Positions 18,828 through 27,979 of a stretch of 64,000 nt of DNA are shown here, piece by piece; within the stretch, counting starts at the first letter, position 1, and every line of letters begins with the position of its first letter. The notes below the pieces were generated by a model. The model made no database searches. It saw only the letters and a program-made list of their open reading frames with translations, and was not told the DNA's origin. The DNA is from Promicromonospora soli (GTDB taxonomy: Bacteria > Actinomycetota > Actinomycetes > Actinomycetales > Cellulomonadaceae), in assembly GCF_014653785.1 (NCBI RefSeq), contig NZ_BNAS01000005.1, positions 1-64,000 of the forward strand, in the 5' to 3' direction. The position numbers and the translations under genes are program-made.

Positions 18828-20333
18828 TGCGGCGAGGGACGCGGAAGGATCGGCTACGACGCGCGGGGCGGCGAGCCGGGTCACGGCCACCGCAACGCAC
18901 ACGCACGCAGCGCCCCACGCCACCCAGGCGCCGGTGACCGACAGCGGCGCACCTGGCCACGTTCCCGCGTACCGGGGAGCCGAGACCGCTATCCACAGGG
19001 CCTGGTCCACGAGCGGCACGGCGCACCACGCCGCGATACCCCACGGCAGGGCACGCGGCCCGAACCGCTCCAGCTCCACCAGCCCCCGTGCCACGACCAG
19101 AGCGAGCGGCGCGATGACCAGCAGCAGATACCGGGGATGCGGGGAGCCCCCACCCGCGGTGTACATCATCTGCATCGCCAGCGTCGCCGCGACCGCCAGC
19201 CCGCCGGCCGCGACGATCAGGATGCGGGACGTGTCGGGACCGATCCCCGGACCGGCCCCACCGCTCACCGCCCGCACGGCGGCGATCACCGCCCGCGCGG
19301 TGCCGATCACCGCCAGCAGGGCGGGGACCGCGAGCAGCAGCACGACCACGGCGTCGGGAGCAGGTCCGTGCCCGAACACGGCCAGCAGCCGGGCCCAGAC
19401 CGCCGGGTCCAGGACTACCTCGCCCACGGGCCGGGCGACACGGTCCAGGTTGTCGGCGGCCCAGTCGGGGTGCCCGCCGGTGACGGAGCCGGTCAGCCGG
19501 AAGTTCCGCAGCCAGAACCATCCGGTCGCCGCCGCCACCGCGAGCGGAACGCCCAGGGCCAGCGCCCAGGCACGCGCCGCGCGCCGCGGGTGCGCCACGG
19601 CCGACCGGTCGGGCAGGAGCGCCGCGATCAGCACGGCGCCCACCATGGTGCCGACCATGACCATCGTGTGCAGCCGCGTACCCAGACACAGTGCCGACAC
19701 CACGACCAGCAGGACCGTGCGGGGCCAGGTCAGGCCCGACCGGATCGCGGACGCCGCCAGGCCGAACAGCCAGGTGGTGAGCAACGCCGCGAGGACGTCG
19801 TTGTAGGCGGACCCGCCCACGCGGGCCACCCATGCCGTCGCGGTGACGACGAGCGCTGTCACCAGGGCCGGCGGTATCCCGCCGGTGACGGCGCCGCTCA
19901 GGGGCGACCTGCCCGGGAACGCCCGGCGGGTCGCCCAGGCGGCCACGGCGACGAGCAGCCCCACGGCCAGCACGTTCACCAGGCGCGCGGCGTAGACGGC
20001 ACCGATGAGATGACCGCCGTCCACCATCGGCCCGACGACGGGTGCGAGCAGCACGTAGTACAGCGGCGGGTGCTGAGCGACCCACTGCACGGGCGGAACC
20101 GACCCGACGTCCGGCGTCAGCACGGTGCCCGCTTCGAAGACCGGAAGGTGCCCGGTCCACACCTGATAGGCGTAGTCCAGGTGCGCGGTCTCGTCGCCGG
20201 TGTGCAGCGGCGGTACCACGAGTGCCTGCACCAGCGCGGCGAGGACCCCCACGAGCACGGCGAGCGGAACGATGACCTGTCGTCTGACGTGCCCCTCCAG
20301 CACAACCGCTACGGCTGCCACAGTCGACTCCAC
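18825..20333 (-). CDS. Polytopic GT-C/DUF2142-like membrane protein, paralogue 3
   Basis: 502 aa from GTG 20333. Shares with paralogue 1 the segments TGDETAHLDYAYQVWTGHLPVF and VQWVAQHPPLYYVLLAP; about 11 helices follow. I prefer GTG 20333 because GAGG precedes it and a TAGACT -10-like box sits further upstream at 20392-20397; a longer form from ATG 20435 would add a 34-residue hydrophilic leader unlike paralogue 1. It is the last gene of the inserted glycan block and divergent from the metallopeptidase-family gene. Function as for its paralogues: membrane glycosyltransferase by inference. Confidence 0.77.
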   Translation of the reverse strand: MESTVAAVAVVLEGHVRRQVIVPLAVLVGVLAALVQALVVPPLHTGDETAHLDYAYQVWTGHLPVFEAGTVLTPDVGSVPPVQWVAQHPPLYYVLLAPVVGPMVDGGHLIGAVYAARLVNVLAVGLLVAVAAWATRRAFPGRSPLSGAVTGGIPPALVTALVVTATAWVARVGGSAYNDVLAALLTTWLFGLAASAIRSGLTWPRTVLLVVVSALCLGTRLHTMVMVGTMVGAVLIAALLPDRSAVAHPRRAARAWALALGVPLAVAAATGWFWLRNFRLTGSVTGGHPDWAADNLDRVARPVGEVVLDPAVWARLLAVFGHGPAPDAVVVLLLAVPALLAVIGTARAVIAAVRAVSGGAGPGIGPDTSRILIVAAGGLAVAATLAMQMMYTAGGGSPHPRYLLLVIAPLALVVARGLVELERFGPRALPWGIAAWCAVPLVDQALWIAVSAPRYAGTWPGAPLSVTGAWVAWGAACVCVAVAVTRLAAPRVVADPSASLAA

Positions 20334-20530
20334 GTCCTCAAGCGCATCGGCAAAGCTCCGCGTTCGGCCGCTCGAGCGGGCAGCCGGCGGCAGTCTAGTG
20401 GGCGCGAGAGTACCGCCGGTGTCGTGCGGCCCCATCCCGGATCGGGGGTGGCCGGCGGCGGACGGCAGCCGCGGGCCCGGCCAGTTCGGATCCTGCCGTG
20501 GCGGTGGCTATCCGAGGCCCCGATCGGACG

Positions 20531-20536
20531 TATCGT
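20531..20536 (+). promoter_or_regulatory. -10 box of a leaderless metallopeptidase-family gene
   Basis: TATCGT, 6 nt before GTG 20543. Confidence 0.45.
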
Positions 20537-20542
20537 CAGAAG

Positions 20543-21130
20543 GTGCCTCCGTTCTCTCCTCGTGGCCGGAACCGGCGGTCGGGCCGCACCCCCGCCGGCA
20601 GCTCGCCCGGCAGCTCCACCGGCAGCTCCACCGGTATCTCCAAGGCCTCCCAGGCCGATCTGCTCCGGCTCGCCGCCACACCCTCCGGCCAGCCCGGCGA
20701 AGCGTCGGCGGAGAACGCTCCGCGACGCCGGGACCGGCGCGGCCGCGGCCTGCGCGGTCCCATGTTCCCGCCGGGCACTCCCGCGCACCGCACACGCGCC
20801 CAGCGGTTCGACGACCTCGTGCTCGACGTCGTCGAGGACCTCGACCGGACCTGGGCCTCGCAGCTGCACGGCACCGAGTTCGCCGTCGAGGACGTACCGC
20901 CGTCAGACCCCGCGCCGTGGGAGGACGGCGGCGTCCTGCTCGGCCGGTTCTTCCCCGCGGAAGCCGGGCGCCCCGGGCGGGTGGTGGTCTACCGCCGCCC
21001 GATCGAGGTGCGGGCCATCGACGTGGACGACCTCGCGGACCTGGTGCGCGACGTCGTCGTCGAGCAGGTGGCGCACCTGCTGGCCCGCACGCCCGAGGAG
21101 ATCGACCCGAACTTCGGCGAACGCTCCTGA
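20543..21130 (+). CDS. Metallopeptidase-family protein with degenerate active site
   Basis: 195 aa from GTG 20543 (an upstream GTG at 20498 is possible). After a low-complexity Ser/Gly/Arg N-terminus (to about 70), the zincin-like domain runs RTRAQRFDDLVLDVVEDL, EFAVEDVPP, VVVYRRPIE, then VRDVVVEQVAHLL. In active relatives the last segment is an HExxH zinc site; here the two His positions read Val and Ala, so proteolysis is unlikely. I recall that actinobacterial members of this family are often degenerate in the same way. It is the counterpart of the gene between DUF3499 and whiB2 in mycobacteria, and ends 9 bp from the convergent DUF5719 gene. Confidence 0.78.
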   Translation: MPPFSPRGRNRRSGRTPAGSSPGSSTGSSTGISKASQADLLRLAATPSGQPGEASAENAPRRRDRRGRGLRGPMFPPGTPAHRTRAQRFDDLVLDVVEDLDRTWASQLHGTEFAVEDVPPSDPAPWEDGGVLLGRFFPAEAGRPGRVVVYRRPIEVRAIDVDDLADLVRDVVVEQVAHLLARTPEEIDPNFGERS

Positions 21131-21139
21131 GGCGGGCCC

Positions 21140-22756
21140 TCAGCCGGCCGCGTCCACCCGGCTCACGCGCACGTCGCCGCCCGCCGCGAGCGGTGCCGTG
21201 GGCGCCAGCACCGAGAACAGCGTCGTATCGCTGATCTGCGCCAGACGCACCGACCACACCACTCCGGCCTCGTCGGCGGGCTGCTCAGTGACCACCGCCA
21301 CGGTGTGGTCCAGCTCCGCCAGGTCGGCCCAGGCCACCTCGACGGTCTCACCGGTGGGCACGTCGACCGTGCGGGTCCAGGCCTCCTCGCCGTCCGGCCC
21401 GACGCCGCGCAGCGTCACCTCGGTGCTGCCCGCCGCATCCTCGATCTGGTCGGGGTCGCGCGCGTCGGGCACGCCGCTCAGCGTGATCCCGTAGGCGGCG
21501 TCCGGTGGGATCGCGACGGCGCCGTCGGCCACGAAACCCGCCGGGGACATCGCCTGCCCGGTCAGCCAGGCCCGGTCGTACGGGTCGTCGTCGACCACGG
21601 CGTCCTCGGCGGCCGTGCCCACCCGGTCGAGGGCCGCACCCGCGACGACCGGCACGTCGGCGTCGACGATCACCGTGTAGGTGCCTTCGGGGAGACCGCC
21701 AAGCGGCAGGGTCGCGACCTGCCCGGGCTCGAGATCGACCTCCTCGCCGCCGCGCAGCCGGACCGGGCCGTCCGGCCCGAGCACCGCGAGGCGGGCCGTG
21801 CCGGCCTCGGCACCCGGTGCGAGCAGGTCGAGGCGCGGAGCGTGCGGGTCGTCGACGGCCTCGCCGGTGCTGACGACGCCCGACACCGCCGTGGCCCGCG
21901 ACGGCGCACTGCCCGCGACGACGAGGTCGGCGCCCATGGGCACCAGGCCGTCGATCCGGTGGTGCTGGATGTACGCGCCGACCCGCCCGCCCTCGGCCGT
22001 GACGTGCAGCGTGAGGCGGTTCTGGTCCGGCGCGATGGCCTCCAGCATGGTGACCACCTGCTCCCCCGGCGGCACGACGACGAGCGACTGGCTCCCGAGC
22101 GCCACCGGCCCGGACGCACCCCAGGCCTCGAGCGTCACGGTGGCCGGCGTGCGGCCGGGGTTCTGCAGCACCAGCCGGCCGCTCGAACCCACCGAGGTGC
22201 TGCCGCCCACCAGCCAGTGCTCGACGGCGGGCTGGGCGCACGGCCCCGCGACCATGCCGCGCAGGTCGCCATCCGTGGTCACGGATGCCACCGTCGCGGT
22301 GGCGTAGGTCGCCCCGCCGGGCGTCACGCGCAGCATGCGCGCTCCAGGCGGCGCGCCCTCGAGCACCGCGGCGACGTCGCCCGAGGCCAACGGGCCCGTG
22401 AGCTCGGCCGCCTGCGCCCCGTCGAGCGTCGTGACCGACGGCTCTGCGCCCTCCGCGCCGTCCAGCACAGCCGCGGTCAGGGATGTGGTGGTCGCGACTG
22501 GCGCAGCGCTGAACTCGTCGTCGCCGACTTCTGGCTGCTCCAGCTGTGCCGGCGCGGGGCAGACCAGCCCGGTCTCGCCGGCCGCCACAGGGACGGTGCG
22601 CACGTCGTCCGCCGCGGCGCCGGCCTGCCCGGCACTGCCCGGCTCCAGGGTGTTCGTCGACGCGAGGGCGGCGACCACCATCGCGCACAGCAGACCGCCG
22701 ACAGCTGCCCCTGCCCGCCGCGCGGCGGCCGGGACCGTCACCTTCTTGCGCTTCAT
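21140..22756 (-). CDS. DUF5719 family secreted protein
   Basis: 538 aa from ATG 22756. KRKK then a hydrophobic stretch at residues 15-35 (GAAVGGLLCAMVVAALAST) predicts a signal peptide or anchor, and the rest is an acidic, beta-rich extracytoplasmic region with repeated Ig-like patches. It matches the actinobacterial DUF5719 family found directly after a large GT2 membrane protein. Its ATG overlaps the GT2 stop by 4 bp (22753-22756), implying coupled translation and perhaps a complex. Function is unknown; a role in envelope glycan assembly is inferred only from context. Confidence 0.78.
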   Translation of the reverse strand: MKRKKVTVPAAARRAGAAVGGLLCAMVVAALASTNTLEPGSAGQAGAAADDVRTVPVAAGETGLVCPAPAQLEQPEVGDDEFSAAPVATTTSLTAAVLDGAEGAEPSVTTLDGAQAAELTGPLASGDVAAVLEGAPPGARMLRVTPGGATYATATVASVTTDGDLRGMVAGPCAQPAVEHWLVGGSTSVGSSGRLVLQNPGRTPATVTLEAWGASGPVALGSQSLVVVPPGEQVVTMLEAIAPDQNRLTLHVTAEGGRVGAYIQHHRIDGLVPMGADLVVAGSAPSRATAVSGVVSTGEAVDDPHAPRLDLLAPGAEAGTARLAVLGPDGPVRLRGGEEVDLEPGQVATLPLGGLPEGTYTVIVDADVPVVAGAALDRVGTAAEDAVVDDDPYDRAWLTGQAMSPAGFVADGAVAIPPDAAYGITLSGVPDARDPDQIEDAAGSTEVTLRGVGPDGEEAWTRTVDVPTGETVEVAWADLAELDHTVAVVTEQPADEAGVVWSVRLAQISDTTLFSVLAPTAPLAAGGDVRVSRVDAAG

Positions 22757-25700
22757 CGAACCCTCCTGCGCCCCACCGGCAGTGCCAGCAGGGCGAAGAC
22801 CACCAGCGTGAACGTCGTGAGCACGAGCCATGCAGTGCGGTGGGGCGCCTCGTACCAGACCGCGAGGTGTCCGGCGTCGGACCCGAGCGCGAAGGCTTGC
22901 AGCCCTGCCGCCTGGTCCACGGCGACCGGCTCCAGCCGCCGGCCGTCGAGGGTCGCGCGCCAGCCCGACCCCGCCGCCTCGGCGAGCACGACGGTGCGGT
23001 CCGCGCCGCCCGCCGGCACGTCCGTGTGGACGGCCGTGCCCTCCGACGGCAGCACCGACCCAGTGGCGCCGGCCTCCTCGATGCGGGCCCAGCCGGGCGC
23101 CGGCTCGTCCACGGGCGCCACCCGCCACACGGACACCGTCTGGCCTTCGGTCACGCGGCTGATCCCGGGCACCATGTCGAGCGTGGCCAGGAGATCGCCG
23201 ACGCCGGGATCGGTGTCCGACGGCGCGCCGGTACCGGCCCCGCCCGTACCGGACCGGACCTGCACCGCGCCGATCCCGAGGTTCGCCAGCTGCTGCGGCA
23301 CCCCGTCGCCCGCACCGGACACCAGGGCCGCGACCGCCGCGTCCAGCGTGGCGGTCGGGTCGGCGGCCTGGTCCCCGTCGCTCGCCGCCCGCGCCGCCAC
23401 AGAGGCGTCGGCGAGCTGCGATCCGTCGGCCCGCAGGAGCGCGTACTGCACGACGCCCTCGGCATCTGAGGAGAACCCGATCTCAAGCACCCGCGCCTGC
23501 CTCGGCGGCGCCTGCATCTGCTGCCCGACGGCGGGGACCACGGGCTCGGTCGTCACGTGCAGCAGCCCGTCCCGGCCGCTGTTCGCGACGCTGCCGGAGC
23601 CCAGGAGCCACACGGCCGCCTGCGTCGCGGGGAGCACCAGCCCGATCACCACCAGTCCGACGACGGCGACACGGCGCGCCGCACGAAGGACGCCGCGAGG
23701 CGACACCCGGCTGCTGGGCCGGTCGGAACCGCGCTCGGCGTCCCGTTCGGTGTGCGGTCCCTTGGTGTCTGATATCTCGGCGTCCGGCTCTGCGGCGTCC
23801 GACTCCGAGGTGTCGGCCGTCTCGGCGGCCGGAGTCGCGGACTGGGCCGGGTAGTCCGCCGGCACCTCGGCCGGGTCCATCCGGCGCCCGACGAGCACCC
23901 TGACTCCCGCGAGGGCCGCGGCGCCCAGGCCGAGAAGGAGCAGCGACAGCCCAGGGCCTGACCACCGGCCGTCGTCCTGGGCCAGCACCGCCACCGCAAG
24001 GCCGGCCGCGGCGACCAGCCAGCCCACCAGCGACGTCGCCGGAACGTGGAGCAAAGCGTCCGTGACCCCCTTGCGGCCGATCCCGGACAGCGCGCCCGCC
24101 AGACCGAGCACCGCCAGCGCGAGCACCAGCACACCGGCCGCCCAGGGGCCGGCCGCCATGACCGCGCGGGCGGCGAGGATGAGGGCACCGTCGCCGGACA
24201 CGTCGAACCAGGGACCGGGCGTCGCCTGCAGGCCGAGCAGCAGCTCGAGGCCCGAGGCCGTGCCGGGCGCGGGGACGCCCGAGCCGGCCAGCGACTCGGC
24301 GGTCAGGAGGGCGCGGTCGCCGTCGCGGAGCACCGTCCACCACAGCGGGGCGCCGACCACGAGGGCAGGGACGAGCGCGAGCGCCAGGTAGATGCGACGG
24401 CGCCGGGCGACGAGCGCGGCGCCCAGCAGCACAAGGACGGCGGCCGGCAGCAGCGCGGGCGCACCGGCCACCACGCAGGCCAGCAGCAGGCCACCCGCGC
24501 CGGCCGCGCCCAGCGACCCGGCGCCGGTCCGGGCCATGTACGCAGGGGTTCCGGCCGGGCCCTCCGGCGCGCCCTCGGCCGGCCGGAGCCGGTCGACCGC
24601 CTGGGCGCCCACCGCGCGGACCAGCGCGACGGCCGTCCAGGGCAGCAGCGCGTGCGCCAGCACCCCGCCGAGCAGGCCGCCGTCCAGTGCCCCCAGGAAT
24701 GCCGGGGCCACGGTCCACGCGAACGCCGCGAGCACCCGCAGCCACACCGAGCGCGTCACCGCGCCGGCGGCAGCCCAGGCGCCGACGGCGGCGAGCGGCA
24801 GCGCGAGCAGGAGCACCGCGTCCACCGCGTGCTGCAGAGACCCGCCCACCAGCACCGACAGCCCGGACAGCACGAACAGCAGCGGGTCCGCCGGGGCAGC
24901 CGCGCCGAGCCCGTCGCGCACCCAGCCGGACGTCGCGGCCGACCACGCGGTCGCCGTCGTGCCGCCCGCCGGGAGCAGCGCCCCGCCCACCAGGCGGCCG
25001 CCGGACGCGAGCGCGCCCAGCGCGGGGCCGAACACGGCCGCGGCCAGGCCCACCGCAGAGATCACGACGAAGGCGAGCGCCGTGCGGCGGCGGACGGCCA
25101 GTACCTGCAGCTCGGCCTGCTCCAGGTCCGACGGCGCGGCGTCGACCTGGTGGGCCTCACTGCGGGCGAGCCGCTTGTCGCGCCGTTCGGCTGCCACCTC
25201 GCCCCAGGTGCCCAGCAGCGGCCGGAGCACGCTGCGGGGCACGGTCGACGTGCGGGCGATCCGACGCCGGGCACGCAGCAGGGGCCCCAGACGGAACACA
25301 GCCCACAGCGGGGCGACCAGCTCGTCGCGAGCCAGGTCGAGGTGCTTCATCGCGAGCCGGTAGCTCGCCGCGAACGGCGCCCACACGAGCATCGCGAGCA
25401 TCGCGAAGGGCAGGGTCCACGGCGTCACCGACGTCAGCCGGAGGTAGAGCTGGCTGCGGCGTCGCGCGCCGGACGAGCCAGGGGCGTGCAGGGCGACCTG
25501 CGCGTGCCGCACCACGGCGTCGGGCACCACGACCACGCGGTGACCCGCGAGCCGAACCCGGCGGCAGAGGTCCGTCGAGTCGCCGAACTGGCCGTACGCC
25601 GGGTCGGTGCCGCCGACCTCGCGCCATACCGACGCGCGCACCAGCGCCCCGGCGAGCCCGACGGCGAGCACGTCCTCGCGCGAGTCGTGCTGCCCCTGGT

Positions 25701-26313
25701 CGATCTCGGTGTCGTCGATGCCGGTCATCCGCCGGCCGAGCGGCGAGACGGTGTGTCCCACCTCGACGAGCACGCCGCGGTCGGACACCTCCGGGTCGAG
25801 CGGCGCCCCGTCCGGACCCGTCTCCCAGTGCCGCTGCTTGCAGCCGGCCACCGCCACCGCGTTCGAGTGCTCCACCGAACGGGTCAGCGCGGCCAGCGCG
25901 CCGGGTGCGGGGGCGGAGTCGTCGTGCAGGAACCAGAGCCAGCCGTGCTCCGGGGCGCCGGCCGCGGCGAGCGCGGCCTGGATCGCGTCGCCGAAGGTGC
26001 GGGCGCCCGCACCGGCCACGTACCGCGCGCCACCGAGCTGCAGGTCCTGGTGGCCCGACGTCGCGGGGGCTGTGTCGACATCGACCACTACTACGTCGTC
26101 CGGGGTGCGGGACTGTTTACGCAGCGCCGCGAGCGTCGCGGCGAGGTAGGGGCTGCTGCCGCGGGTCACCACGACGGCGGTCACCGTGACCGCCACCGGC
26201 GGCTGGACGGTGGGCTGGGCCGGGACCTTGGCCCACACGGGTCCCGCCGTGGCCCCGTAGGGGGCCCGGTCCGGGCTGGGTGCCGACAGGCTGTCGGGGC
26301 GTGGAGCGCTCAT
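22753..26313 (-). CDS. Large GT2 glycosyltransferase with polytopic membrane domain
   Basis: 1186 aa. A cytosolic GT2 domain occupies about 40-300: VTAVVVTRGSSPYLAATLAAL, then VVVVDVDTAP, then GWLWFLHDDSAPAPGAL (the DxD-like HDDS). About 12-14 hydrophobic helices fill 400-1170, interrupted by large Gly/Ala-rich loops and an acidic Glu/Asp-rich stretch near 820-850. Such GT2-membrane fusions sit beside whiB2 and a DUF5719 gene in many actinobacteria. It is coupled to DUF5719 by ATGA. It probably builds a cell-envelope glycan; donor and acceptor are unknown. Confidence 0.82.
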   Translation of the reverse strand: MSAPRPDSLSAPSPDRAPYGATAGPVWAKVPAQPTVQPPVAVTVTAVVVTRGSSPYLAATLAALRKQSRTPDDVVVVDVDTAPATSGHQDLQLGGARYVAGAGARTFGDAIQAALAAAGAPEHGWLWFLHDDSAPAPGALAALTRSVEHSNAVAVAGCKQRHWETGPDGAPLDPEVSDRGVLVEVGHTVSPLGRRMTGIDDTEIDQGQHDSREDVLAVGLAGALVRASVWREVGGTDPAYGQFGDSTDLCRRVRLAGHRVVVVPDAVVRHAQVALHAPGSSGARRRSQLYLRLTSVTPWTLPFAMLAMLVWAPFAASYRLAMKHLDLARDELVAPLWAVFRLGPLLRARRRIARTSTVPRSVLRPLLGTWGEVAAERRDKRLARSEAHQVDAAPSDLEQAELQVLAVRRRTALAFVVISAVGLAAAVFGPALGALASGGRLVGGALLPAGGTTATAWSAATSGWVRDGLGAAAPADPLLFVLSGLSVLVGGSLQHAVDAVLLLALPLAAVGAWAAAGAVTRSVWLRVLAAFAWTVAPAFLGALDGGLLGGVLAHALLPWTAVALVRAVGAQAVDRLRPAEGAPEGPAGTPAYMARTGAGSLGAAGAGGLLLACVVAGAPALLPAAVLVLLGAALVARRRRIYLALALVPALVVGAPLWWTVLRDGDRALLTAESLAGSGVPAPGTASGLELLLGLQATPGPWFDVSGDGALILAARAVMAAGPWAAGVLVLALAVLGLAGALSGIGRKGVTDALLHVPATSLVGWLVAAAGLAVAVLAQDDGRWSGPGLSLLLLGLGAAALAGVRVLVGRRMDPAEVPADYPAQSATPAAETADTSESDAAEPDAEISDTKGPHTERDAERGSDRPSSRVSPRGVLRAARRVAVVGLVVIGLVLPATQAAVWLLGSGSVANSGRDGLLHVTTEPVVPAVGQQMQAPPRQARVLEIGFSSDAEGVVQYALLRADGSQLADASVAARAASDGDQAADPTATLDAAVAALVSGAGDGVPQQLANLGIGAVQVRSGTGGAGTGAPSDTDPGVGDLLATLDMVPGISRVTEGQTVSVWRVAPVDEPAPGWARIEEAGATGSVLPSEGTAVHTDVPAGGADRTVVLAEAAGSGWRATLDGRRLEPVAVDQAAGLQAFALGSDAGHLAVWYEAPHRTAWLVLTTFTLVVFALLALPVGRRRVR

Positions 26314-26392
26314 CTCGCTTCACATCATGCGGCGCGTCTGCGCCGACACGCCGCAGACGCGCCGGGGCTGTCCCCGACCGGCGGCACACGCT

Positions 26393-26734
26393 TCAGACGG
26401 CGCGGCGCTTCAGCTTGCGCCGCTCGCGCTCCGAGAGACCGCCCCAGATGCCGAACCGCTCGTCGTTCTCCAGCGCGTAGTCCAGGCACTCGGCCCTGAC
26501 CTCGCAGCCGGAGCAGACCTTCTTGGCCTCGCGGGTGGACCCGCCCTTCTCCGGGAAGAAGGCCTCCGGGTCGGTCTGCGCGCACAGGGCACGCTCCTGC
26601 CAGCCGAGCAACGAGTCGTCCGGCTCGGTCAGCAGGTACAGCTCGCCGAAAAGCGGCAGGACCGGTGCCACCCGTTCCACCTCGCTTTCCGTGTCAGTCG
26701 GGAACTCCACGTCCGATTCCAGCATGTTCCACAT
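26393..26734 (-). CDS. whiB2: WhiB-family [4Fe-4S] transcription factor (WhiB2/WhmD type)
   Basis: 113 aa from ATG 26734. Four cluster Cys are visible: ALCAQTDPEAFFP, then VCSGCEVRAEC (spacing C-x2-C-x5-C). The G[VI]WGG turn reads FGIWGGLSE, followed by the basic tail RERRKLKRRAV that binds DNA or sigma factor. GGAGGGG lies 5-11 nt before this ATG and forms part of codons of a longer alternative (ATG 26749), so the shorter start is favoured. The WhiB2/WhmD subgroup controls septation and division in mycobacteria and streptomycetes; the subgroup call rests mainly on synteny with manB, DUF3499 and metallopeptidase genes. Confidence 0.88.
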   Translation of the reverse strand: MWNMLESDVEFPTDTESEVERVAPVLPLFGELYLLTEPDDSLLGWQERALCAQTDPEAFFPEKGGSTREAKKVCSGCEVRAECLDYALENDERFGIWGGLSERERRKLKRRAV

Positions 26735-27096
26735 GACGTGCCCCTCCATGCCGTGTCCGTGCTCCGAGGCCGTTCCGATCGACCGTGCTGGTCAACCGGC
26801 CTATGAAGCCTGACTGGCCAGGCCTGCAGTTTCAGGCCCCGTTGCGTATTCGCTACGAAAACTGCATACATGGAATTACACGCGTGTCGCCTGGAGCCGT
26901 CAAGCGGAAATGTGCTATCGCCCACTGGTTCCACGGGTAATTCACGAGTCCTTCCGCAGGTCGTGGCCTATGTCTCACTCATGACCCTGCTTTTACCCGG
27001 CGGCCGACACGGCGAGCCGCCACGCCGGAGCGGACGAAATGTGCGGCCCGAAGTCATCGGGCCCGGGCGGACACCCGAACCTCTTACGCTGGCCGC
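26735..27096. other. Divergent regulatory region between whiB2 and the TIGR03089 gene
   Basis: About 360 bp without a credible gene. AT content is locally raised at 26842-26880. Short dyads gcctg-N6-caggc (26808-26823) and ggcctg-N6-caggcc (26821-26838) overlap each other on the whiB2 side and may be protein-binding sites. The far end carries the TACGCT -10 box of the TIGR03089 gene. Confidence 0.5.
27085..27090 (+). promoter_or_regulatory. -10 box of a leaderless TIGR03089 gene
   Basis: TACGCT, 6 nt before ATG 27097. Confidence 0.55.
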
Positions 27097-27831
27097 ATGC
27101 AGATCGCGCCCCGCAGTGGCGGCCCCGTGCCCGACGTCGCCTCGCTCCTCGCCCGTCTCGCCGCCGACGGCGGCCGCCCTCGCCTCACCTGGTACGGCGA
27201 CGACGGCGAGCGCGTCGAGCTCTCGGGCGCCGTCCTCGCCAACTGGGCGAGCAAGACCGTCAACCTGCTCGTCGAGGAGTTCGACGCCGCTCCCGGCACC
27301 CGCGTCGTCGTCGACCTGCCCGTGCACTGGCGCACTGCCGTGTGGGCGCTGGCGGCCTGGCGCACGGGCGCGACGGTGGCGCTGCCCGAGGCGGACCTGG
27401 GACAGCCGGACGTGGTGGTCACCAGCAGCCCGGACCGGTGGGCCGACGCCGGGGCCGACCTCGTCGTCGTCTCCCTGCCCGCGCTCGCCCGCAGGTACGA
27501 CGGCGACCTGCCGCCCGGCGCCATCGACGCCGCCTCGGCTGTGATGACCTACGGCGACGCGATCGGCTGGGTGCCCGAGGTGGACCCGGACCGGGACGCG
27601 CTGGTGACGGCGGCGGGCGCCGTCGGGCACAAGGACCTGGTGCCGGAGCCCGGCGACGGCGCGCGCGTGCTCGTGGACGGGCGCGGGGCCGTCGCGGACG
27701 TCCTGCGCGACCTCCTCGGCGTCTGGGCGGGCGGTGGTTCGGTGGTCCTGACCTCGGCCACGACGGCCGCTGCCCTGGACGCGGACAGCGGCCGCCTGGA
27801 ACGCCTCCGCGGGAGCGAACGGATCGGCTGA
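27097..27831 (+). CDS. TIGR03089 family protein (AMP-binding-enzyme-like N-terminal fragment)
   Basis: 244 aa. The sequence RLTWYGDDGERVELSGAVLANWASKTVNLLVEEFDA resembles the first subdomain of acyl-AMP ligases, but the ATP-binding P-loop and the C-terminal catalytic lid are absent. This is normal for the actinobacterial TIGR03089 family, so it is not a local truncation. Function is unknown and catalysis of the ligase type is unlikely. In M. tuberculosis I recall a homologue next to an LCP-family gene, as here, where two LCP genes follow on the same strand after 148 bp. Confidence 0.85.
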   Translation: MQIAPRSGGPVPDVASLLARLAADGGRPRLTWYGDDGERVELSGAVLANWASKTVNLLVEEFDAAPGTRVVVDLPVHWRTAVWALAAWRTGATVALPEADLGQPDVVVTSSPDRWADAGADLVVVSLPALARRYDGDLPPGAIDAASAVMTYGDAIGWVPEVDPDRDALVTAAGAVGHKDLVPEPGDGARVLVDGRGAVADVLRDLLGVWAGGGSVVLTSATTAAALDADSGRLERLRGSERIG

Positions 27832-27965
27832 GCGGTCCGGTCTTACCTACGGCCACCATCTCCCGACCCCTCGGCCCGCCGCGGCGAACACACGGCCCAG
27901 CGCTTCTCCACGAACCCTCTACGGTCCGCCCCCGGCCGGTGCGCCGCCGTGCAATACCCACCCTC

Positions 27966-27971
27966 TAGGAT
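27966..27971 (+). promoter_or_regulatory. -10 box upstream of the first LCP gene
   Basis: TAGGAT, 8 nt before GTG 27980 (2 nt before an in-frame GTG at 27974). Confidence 0.45.
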
Positions 27972-27979
27972 CGGTGGCC

